Assembly: GCF_000003815.2 (NCBI RefSeq)
Contig: NC_049985.1
Coordinates: forward strand, 4,024,267-4,088,266
DNA from: Branchiostoma floridae
Taxonomy: Eukaryota > Chordata > Leptocardii > Amphioxiformes > Branchiostomatidae
Direction of reading: 5' to 3'
Length of the DNA stretch: 64,000 nucleotides
The notes beneath the pieces were generated by a model that saw only the letters and a list, made by a program, of their open reading frames with translations, was not told the DNA's origin and searched no databases. Made by a program: the position numbers and the translations under genes. This document shows positions 56,601 through 64,000 of the stretch, piece by piece. The first letter of the stretch is position 1. Every line of letters starts with the position of its first letter.

Positions 56601-58627
56601 ACATATGTTTTTTTTTTATCAGTTGACAACAACTGTATGGGGAAAACGATAGCCTCGACTGAAGAACGGCTGGGTGGATTGATTTCATACTTGATGTGTT
56701 GGTGGGGTGTGATGATTGCTGGGAGTGATTAGATTATGGGCCCCGTATCTGTCGTTATAATCGATGTAATAATATCAGAAATCACCCCTATATCTGCGAT
56801 ATACAGTTGACATCGTAGAGCATCTGTTGGGGGGAACCAGGACAATTCTAAAAGTGATAATAAATTGTATTTATGTACTTGTGCGTTTAGGAACAAGCTG
56901 TATTATATTTCTTTTGTGCTGTTAGATGTTATGTGGTCCACCTTGCGTCACGCTGAAGTTTTGTTAGTATGTACTCGGTTTTATTAGATATATATTATGT
57001 GGATGTGTTTGGTATTACCCTATCTGAACAGTTGACGTCATATAGCAACTGGTTAGGGCATCTGTAACAGTTGACTCCTTAGAGCAACTGTTTGCCGATC
57101 CTGGACAATTTGAATTTGATAATTAACTTTGTATTCATCCACTTGTGCCTTTGGGGACCTGGTGTGTTATACTTCGTTTATGCTGTTAGATGTTTTGTGC
57201 TCCACGTGGCGTTATGCTGATGTTGTGTTGGTATGTACTTGGATTATCATATATCTGGCATAAACTTGTCCCCGTAACCTATATGTGGGTATTGGTTGAT
57301 GGACATTTTGTGTCTTATTGCTTGTGTTGAAGATGTGTTTGTATCCTGATGTGTCGCAGTAATTTGTTATGGATTCTGAAACATACTCTCTAACTTGCAA
57401 GTTGCCAGTACTATCATAACATGATAATATAAACATCATAAAGATTCCGCACACCTGCTGCATGTTACCATAGTGCCCATGTGATAACTATCCACACAGC
57501 TAGTAGAAATAACACGAATATCATTACATACAAGTCATCATCAACAAGCATAAAATCGACAAAAACACTCAATATTTCATGGAGGTATGAGGTCGCCGAA
57601 CTCTAGTTTGATTATCCTTTTGTATTATCATTACATCCTATGAGTTACTCTTCTTTGTTCTTTACCGATTACTATACATTTTGTTTAGTATAAAGGAGGA
57701 TGGCATAGTACAAGCTGTTTACGATTTTTCCCTCCTCATGGCTTGTTTTTTATGCATTCTTTTCTGTATTATTTTGTTGTGCGAATTATTGGACAAACAA
57801 AACAAAGTACCAAAATGAGCAAATATGTTGTCTATGTAGCCTGATACTAGTAGTTGTAAAAGCGACACTTGCGAGGTACCCATGACTGTAGTTGTAGAAA
57901 TTAAACTTAATTGTTGGATAGTTCAAGGAGGTTAAACCTCCTTGGATAGTTGTAAAAGTGACAGCAAGGATTGGTGACAGCAATATGGAAGCCATGACTG
58001 TGGTTGCCAACTTTGTTTGTGATGCCAGTCTACCACTCTAGTGTCACTTTTACCACACCAGTACATTTCTTGAATATACAGGAATGAATGCCTTGTTGGC
58101 TCTGATACCATGTTTTGTCCCTTTAATTCTTGTTACAATTGCAACGTTTATCACAACTTTATCGGGCCTGTTTTGAAAATGTAGCTATCTTGTTTTTTCT
58201 TACCCATCTTTTTTTTTGCCCTATTGCACTATTTTTGCAGTCTGCAGAGGACTTCATCCATAAAATTTACTTGCTGTGGCCTAAGTGGTTATTCGCGATC
58301 TCTTCGGGATATTGTGTCTCCTTATTGTGATACTACCCAAGTAAATTACTGAAAAGAAGGTAAGTTATAAAAACGTCGGATACCTGCAGACACGTGCTTT
58401 GGCTTTGCGTAACGTTCCTCCTCGGCATTTTCGTACGTGTGTGAAGACGCTTCTTGTTCTTTCAACTTGTCAGAAGCGCCAACTCCATGGCTGACACTCC
58501 GATGTACATCAGCACCGGTGACATGAGGAGGTTGTGACGGCGGTCTGCTGGTTTGTCCGCTGTTAGGGTGCAAGAAAGGGGACCGGACCGGCTCTGCTTG
58601 CTCGTACATTTGGACTGTACTGTACAA
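53627..58627 (-). CDS. Type II membrane C-type lectin-like receptor
   Basis: Minus-strand exons in transcript order: 58627-58384 cytoplasmic tail; 55100-54955 transmembrane; 54829-54430 stalk; 54039-53627 CTLD with stop. The tail has HTYENAEEERYAK, with possible phosphotyrosines. The TM exon reads SCLAAGIAVLLSLVAVGIAP. The stalk has about seven ~16-17 residue coiled-coil units (TTVDALKRDQDDMRKL). The CTLD begins CPEGYTMWRGVCYKLF and has FWIGLYD, a QPD motif (galactose-type rather than EPN), WND and the terminal FICQ cysteine. Start is either 58627 or the in-frame ATG at 58609. All junctions agree in phase 1, 0, 1; the third intron uses a GC donor (CAG/GCAAGT). Likely a cell-surface glycan receptor. 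The 3.1 kb inverted-repeat element fills much of intron 1. Confidence 0.88.
55279..55672 (+). pseudogene. Non-LTR retrotransposon ORF2 C-terminal remnant
   Basis: Shifting frames read LITLQKKFTRIASAPDFLSH, then IWNSLQTN and TFKIALKTHLIN, the characteristic tail after the reverse-transcriptase domain of CR1/Jockey-like elements. Frameshifted and 5' truncated, nested inside the 55160-58281 element. Confidence 0.6.
55742..57587. mobile_element. Nested ~1.85 kb repeat with 14-base inverted ends
   Basis: TACCTCCATGAAAT at 55742-55755 is mirrored by ATTTCATGGAGGTA at 57574-57587. The first ~1.1 kb consists of four tandem ~260-295 base units (each with CAAGAACGGC or GAAGAACGGC, TCTGTCGWTATAATCGATGTA and AAATCACCCCTATAT). 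Confidence 0.6.
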
Positions 58628-59078
58628 GACACCAGGGGAACAGTGCAGCAGCCAAGGACAAGGTTCGTGAATATGGACAATAAGGCCATGATTAGTCTGA
58701 AGAAGTGTGCGTATTTATGGCCATATTTGGAGGGATGGCGCAGTATGACGCATGTTGTTTTTCTGCCAGGGGCAGGCCAATTTTCTGGGACAAGCGAACC
58801 TTCGGGGGTGGTAGCTCGAGGTAGAAACACGAAATACGTTCGTGCGAATTATTCATATGGGGTACTTTCCGTGTGAGCCATCACGAACATGACAAGAGAG
58901 AAGGTCCTTTGTGAATTTTAACGAAAGTTCATATTTAAACCCCTATGTGAACCTCAGCGAAGATTGATATCAGAACCCCTTTGTGACCCCAACGAATATT
59001 CAAGCCCCTCTGTGATCGTGTTGCAGTTTACCCCCAAAAGGGGCACACACACACACGCACACACAAACACACACACGT

Positions 59079-59117
<39 letters not shown>

Positions 59118-60058
59118 AAAAGACACAAACACAAACACATGCAAACTCATGTAGACCCTCAAATGCTAGCCTGTTCTGTCCATTCCCATCGCATTTGTAA
59201 ACATTTCTATACGGCTAGTCTACAGATAGACACTCTCCCCCTAATCAGAGCCTTTGGATTGGTCCTTTATCTGGTGATGGTGCCACTATCTCACGGGGGT
59301 GCAAAAAAAAAATAAAAACGAGATGGAGAAAGGTCATATTTTTGCAACTGATTCAACAAGTAAAAGGTCTTTTTAACCTCAGCCACTTCAAAGCTGACCA
59401 GATCTAACAGAAAATCTCACCAAGATAGGATTTTAAATGGATTAAAGCCTTGTTTTTATTTGAGCTCACTGTGGGGTCTAGGCGCAGGCGCCAACTTTTA
59501 CGTCACCCCTGTACATAATGTATGTATATGTGCGTGCGTTCGTGTGTAACGAAGTGAGGTACACAGTCAAGAGCGTTTGCAGACAACAATGACTGGATAA
59601 TCTTTGGTGCTTTAAACCATTTAGCTTTACAGTTTAATCATGATTTGACTGGAAATTTCAAGTACAAAAATACTTTGATTTAAATGAAAACAACATTGTT
59701 ATGTTTAGTATGACCACTTGGTCATTTGGACTACATAAGTATATTTACATAGAATATATATACACCAATACAAATTTTCCGTCAAAATTGATATATATAT
59801 ACAAAAATTTGACATTTAGTTTAAACAATTTTTAATATGTACACCTTCTAGTAGTCATCCATGTATGACTTTATATATGGCCAGAAAGTTCAAGGTATAC
59901 TCTTTTGGATATGGAATGAATATGTACAGTCTTATATTTCTATCCTTTAAAGTTTAAACACATATGACAACAAATGTACATTTCTAGATCATATATACAA
60001 GAAACATGACTGCTAGAGGGCGTTGTTGCACAGTGTAGCCGTGAGACCAGTGCTGCTG
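58628..60058. other. Intergenic region between lectin and CNBD2-like copy B
   Basis: Contains the lectin promoter area (58628-58900, no clear motif), a (CA)n run at about 59042-59112, and AT-rich sequence that should include the copy B 3' UTR. TTTATT at 59455-59460 is a possible AATAAA on the minus strand. Confidence 0.45.
59042..59112 (+). repeat. Imperfect (CA)n microsatellite
   Basis: Interrupted CA run followed by an A-run. Confidence 0.95.
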
Positions 60059-63000
60059 CTATGAGTGGACGGGGTTCTGCATGAAGGACACAAGCTCTTT
60101 ACTGGCGACCAGGTCCTGCACAGTCCGGGTTTTGAACTCCTCCCAGTTGACTTTGTCCTGAAGCTTCTGCTGGAGGCTCCGCTCGGATGGGTACGGCTGG
60201 ATCTGCGGAAAATGAACCGTTCTAGGGTCAGATAAGTTTGACCATGATAGTTGGCTTTATGCAAATTTCGTCAATCAAAGACACACAAGACTAGAGCTGT
60301 CACGCCTTTCTGTTATGTTATTGGCTGTTACTGAACTGAACTGTTATTGGGTGGGCCGACATCTCGCTCTCGGCAGTCAGGCTTGTGAGGAGCTTACAAC
60401 TTGATAGGCGGGGGCTAACTCGCAAGGGTCTCGAGCGGCTGTTATTCGGCGATAACAGGTGACCTCAATACGACAGTGATTGCCCCAGGTGCGGCTAAAG
60501 GACTATATTCACCACGAGACCAAGACGGCCAACTGAGCGGTTGATAAATGGCACCTCACACAACAAAATGATACTTACCGTGCTCCTAATCTTTCTGCGG
60601 ATGTCAAGGTCAAGATGCTTCTCGAAGAACTTCCGTGAGATGAGGATGCACTCCGCGCCGTCTGACACCAGACTCATCCCGGTACCCCCCTCCGCAGGGC
60701 TGAACACCACGTTTACTAGGCCCTGGAACAAAAGCATACCAATTAATCATAATGGTATGTAATTATACTCAATAACTGAACAACTGATTTTAATGGTACC
60801 CATAGCTTATGTTACTAAATTTAGTTTGAAAGTTAAAAAAATATTGATAATTCTAGCATGAAAACTCATCCCTGTTGATATGTAGATCATATTAGGTGTA
60901 TTCTTGTAACGTTGTGGTCACGTGCTCTGACGGGAGAAGATACCGACTTCCAACTACCTTTGACCCGTTGTCACGTCACAATTCCGTAAGGTCACGTGAT
61001 ATAAGCAATAGGTATTAGATTATTCTTCTGAAGACAAGAGGACACCTAACTTGAATCCGTCTTGCGTTATTTTCAAAATTAAGAAGACAGACACCACATG
61101 TTGAAGACAATATGCACTTAAAAGGTACCCAGATTGGACCACATGTAGCTCTTAAATGAGTAACTTACAAAGACGTCGCCTTCCTTTAGTGTTTGCACTT
61201 GGATGAACACTTCACTGTCCCCCGAAGAGTCGGAGATGGTATCGTCCTGGTGTGAGAGGTCAGGGGTCGTCCGTTCTGACGCAGGAAGCACGGATCGCCT
61301 CTTGGCTTGCTGTGTCGTCATGGTGATGAAGAATGAGAGAGAGAAACAAAGGAAAACGTGAGTTTCAGTAGAATACACCCTAATTATCTTGAATTTAATT
61401 ATCTTGAAATTATATTCTATCGCTATAAAACTCGCACTTCGTACTTTCATCTCTGAACTCTAGAAATAAACACCTTGTTGACTATCGTTGTTAGTCATGA
61501 ATACTCACAGGGTGTTGTATTATGGGCAAAGGTTAAAGATTGAACTTGCCTTTACCAACAACGCATCACACTAAATATGCGCACTTCCAATTGTGAACTG
61601 GCTTATTACTTAAGACTTACCGATATCGTTAGTCTCTCATTAAAGAGTTCTTCAAGCTGCTGTTTGTGCGACGAAGCGTCTTCTGGTAGACCTGAGATGA
61701 GATGATTGAAGACATTAGATGAAAGTTGAAAAGATGGAAGTCAACACTCATCATTGATATCGGATCTGATGCCGAAGTAGCACACAAACAAACAAAAACG
61801 TAGCTCTTTCATCCACCGTGTTGCTACCTTAACAATACAAAGATTTGACTTTTCTATGCTTTGGGGGGGTTAATTACGACATTTTCTGGATATTTTGGGG
61901 CAGCTGAGTGAAAGGTCAATGATGGCTTTACGTTGTAAGCTCGCAGAAACTTACAGGTTGCCTTTTTTACATTTTACATTTTCAAATCTAATCAGTGTAG
62001 TCAATCCCGCTTACCTGTCATGGGAGTTTTCATATAGATGGGCGGCAGGCCGGGGCTGTCTGTGCGGGGCCTGGTCGCCGAGCGGGTCTGCCGTCTCCGG
62101 GCGGGGCCAGGGTACGTGTACGCCCGTAGGGGGTCGCTGGAGCGGCTCGATGAGGAGGCCGGCGCTGTTTCCTCGGAGTCGTCTGATGCAGAGGAGGCAA
62201 CGGACCGTGGGCTGAGGGAAGGACCTATGGGAGGGGACGAAAAAAAATGTACCAAGCATGGCTTTGTTTCAACATACATACTGACACTCAGTTTCCGATC
62301 GCTCATTTTTCCACCCTCTTCAGAAAGAATGACCGGCTACTCAGAACACGTGACCAGCAATGGGTCAAGGCTGGCATATGGTCGCTTTTACAAGACAGAT
62401 TGAAGAAGGCCGGTAGACTAGTCTACATAGGCCACATAAGGCCACATAAGTGTTTTTACTTAAACATCAAATGCTTCATCATGTTTTGTTTTATTCACAT
62501 GTATTAAGTTTCATGTTAGGACCAGGAACTTTCCCCCGCTCTCTGATAAAAACGATTTGTAGTCGAACCTGAAAAGTCTGTTGGTACATTTCTTCTCCTT
62601 CTTGATGAAAACTGTGGAGTGGTCGGTCGCAGGGACTTCAAGACTCGGCAACGGCCCTGTAGAAAACAAGAAAAAGTAGAATATTTAACGTTATACGAGT
62701 TTGTGACAAGTCGGGTGACATAGCGACAAGTGGTGGTTTTAGATTACCTAAGCCAAGAACTGCGGCCTTGACAAGGACCTTCTTGTATAGATGCACCAAG
62801 TCATATAACACTTTCCCACCACAAATGAAAGCAACCTCACCTTCCATTTTCAAAACACACATTGTGAATTGGATCCGGACAAAAATCAACACAAACAAAC
62901 CCTTGCAGGATTGGTGGTAGATGAATTTGTATGTTGATATGATGTAGATAATTGACTTGTGTTGTGGATATTTTCTTTGTTAATTACACCCATTTGGTTA

Positions 63001-63614
63001 TTTTATTTATGGTTTCAACGATTGTTGTTTTGTTACTTATGTTATAGCCTTTGACCTCTGACCCCTCCTCATTACTTCTGTTTACTGAGTTTATGATACA
63101 TTTTTGTAATCAGTTCACTTCAGTTTTTCTTATGTCATACAGTATACATGTACTTTTGTTGACTTTATGTTATTTGATGGTTTTAATTTGTAATGTTGAT
63201 GGACGACTCCAGGAAGAATAGAGTTATGATAATAATTGTAACTCTAATTGGAGATCGAAATAAACAAACAAACAAACATAGCGCTTCCTAGCGTTTTTTT
63301 CGATTGAGGGAAGGGACCACTACAGACTGTCGACGATGTCATGGAGGGAATTCGAAGTTACAGCTGAGAAAATACAGAATATTACTCAATCGACTCACCG
63401 TTACTACGACGTATATCTTGTCCGCCATACTGCTGTCCTTGCAGATGACGAGACCCCGCCTGAAGAAAGTGTACAGGCACACGTCTGGGTTGTGCTGGGG
63501 CAGCTTGTCCACAGGCCAGCCCTGCAGTTCTGGCACCTTCCGCAAGAAGCGCACGTGTTCTGGCTCCCGGCCGTCGGGTTTGCCGGTGCCGTGCATGAAG
63601 ATGCTGACAAAATC
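60059..63614 (-). CDS. Cyclic nucleotide-binding domain protein, CNBD2-like, copy B, 5' partial
   Basis: Minus-strand exons in transcript order: 63614-63399, 62656-62569, 62224-62015, 61691-61621, 61309-61169, 60722-60579, 60202-60059 (stop TAG). All splice in phase. It aligns with the C-terminal half of copy A: DFVSIFMHG / EPEHVRFLRKV / WPVDKLPQHNPD / RRGLVICK, then CRVLKSLRP, a Ser-rich linker (SVASSASDDSEETAPASSSS), VFIQVQTLKEGDVF, SDGAECILISRKFFEKH and the end IQPYPSERSLQQKLQDKVNW. The CNB core is expected upstream, outside the window. Relative to copy A it lacks three introns and has one that A lacks. Confidence 0.85.
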
Positions 63615-64000
63615 CTGGGTGGTGTGCGGAAAAAGGGCACAGACGTTATTCACTAAATAATGTGAGGTCCATCACTCGCTCGCTAACTCACTCATGATCA
63701 TGAGACAGACGCTGTGCATATGTAGTTTACTAGTACTTTTATATCCGTAAGATAACTACAAAGAAAGCCATATTATGAATCGTACTTGTTTAACTAAAAG
63801 TGCGTGCATTGCTGAAGCTATATATGACGAAACCTATTCTGTTTCGCCTCGATCTATGGGCACCGCCATGTTTATTTTTGACATCATGGTCGGCCATCTT
63901 AGAAGCAAAAACTGAGACTAAAACCAAGCATAGAATGAATTGGCGCGGGCACGTACTCAATCACAAGTAATTTTTCAAGATTGCTTGGCTTAATTGCTCT
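63615..64000. other. Intron of CNBD2-like copy B
   Basis: Sequence 5' of the 63614 acceptor on the minus strand; no further exon recognised before the window edge. Confidence 0.4.

Larger units (their letters stand above)
55160..58281. mobile_element. ~3.1 kb composite inverted-repeat element with TAA target duplication
   Basis: Left end GGCCACAGCAAGTAAATTTT is the inverse of right end AAAATTTACTTGCTGTGGCC, flanked by TAA at 55157-55159 and 58282-58284. The subterminal GATGACATC-GCGC resembles the termini of copies 1-3, so it is the same superfamily. No intact transposase. Confidence 0.8.

Noticed and set aside
62038-62403. 121-codon plus-strand ORF
   Set aside because: Antisense to the Ser/Pro-rich exon of CNBD2-like copy B, whose splice sites and phase are consistent.

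Overview
This window looks like a chromosomal segment from an invertebrate deuterostome, most likely a lancelet (Branchiostoma). The evidence is intron-rich genes with canonical GT-AG junctions, high coding similarity to vertebrate acid ceramidase and CNBD2, a type II C-type lectin, an unusual receptor tyrosine kinase, and a dense load of short inverted-repeat elements, tRNA-like SINE fragments and minisatellites in introns. The species call is inference. Three 100-base assembly gaps lie at 5282-5381, 10709-10808 and 13505-13604.

Layout. (1) 994-5551, plus strand: acid ceramidase (ASAH1-like), lacking only its signal-peptide exon and possibly something in the gap. (2) 9097-29208, plus strand: a cyclic-nucleotide-binding-domain gene of the CNBD2 type, here called copy A. 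It has a CNB core near 23.3-25.2 kb and at least four candidate N-terminal starts (9097, 12385, 13757, 17603), all ending in the same splice phase. (3) 31048-46286, plus strand: a receptor tyrosine kinase with signal peptide, Ig-like domain, Thr-rich stalk, three CUB-like domains, a second Thr-rich stalk, two more Ig-like domains, a transmembrane helix, a kinase with HGD in place of HRD, and a duplicated tyrosine-containing tail. (4) 50391-50831, plus strand: a four-finger C2H2 zinc-finger protein with a probable 5' non-coding exon ending at 48632. (5) 58627-53627, minus strand: a type II membrane C-type lectin with a repeated coiled-coil stalk and a QPD/WND carbohydrate site. (6) 63614-60059, minus strand: a second CNBD2-like gene, copy B, whose 5' part lies outside the window. 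Copy B shares domains with copy A but differs in intron positions.

Mobile DNA is abundant. Three ~0.8-0.9 kb copies (1-745, 15814-16698, 47223-48027) belong to one inverted-repeat family; the two intact copies have TTA target duplications. A ~3.1 kb relative with TAA duplications (55160-58281) sits in the lectin's first intron and holds a non-LTR retrotransposon remnant and a nested ~1.85 kb repeat block. Several smaller palindromic elements occur elsewhere.

The genes do not form an obvious pathway; this is ordinary animal gene order. The strongest leads are the receptor kinase architecture, its in-phase array of potential splice acceptors in the Thr-rich exon, the CNBD2-like gene whose alternative N-termini mostly carry RRxS/T motifs, and a recurrent pattern in which tandem repeats contain or abut exon edges (3' end of ASAH1; 5' edges of two CNBD2 exons; CNBD2 stop region; splice donors).
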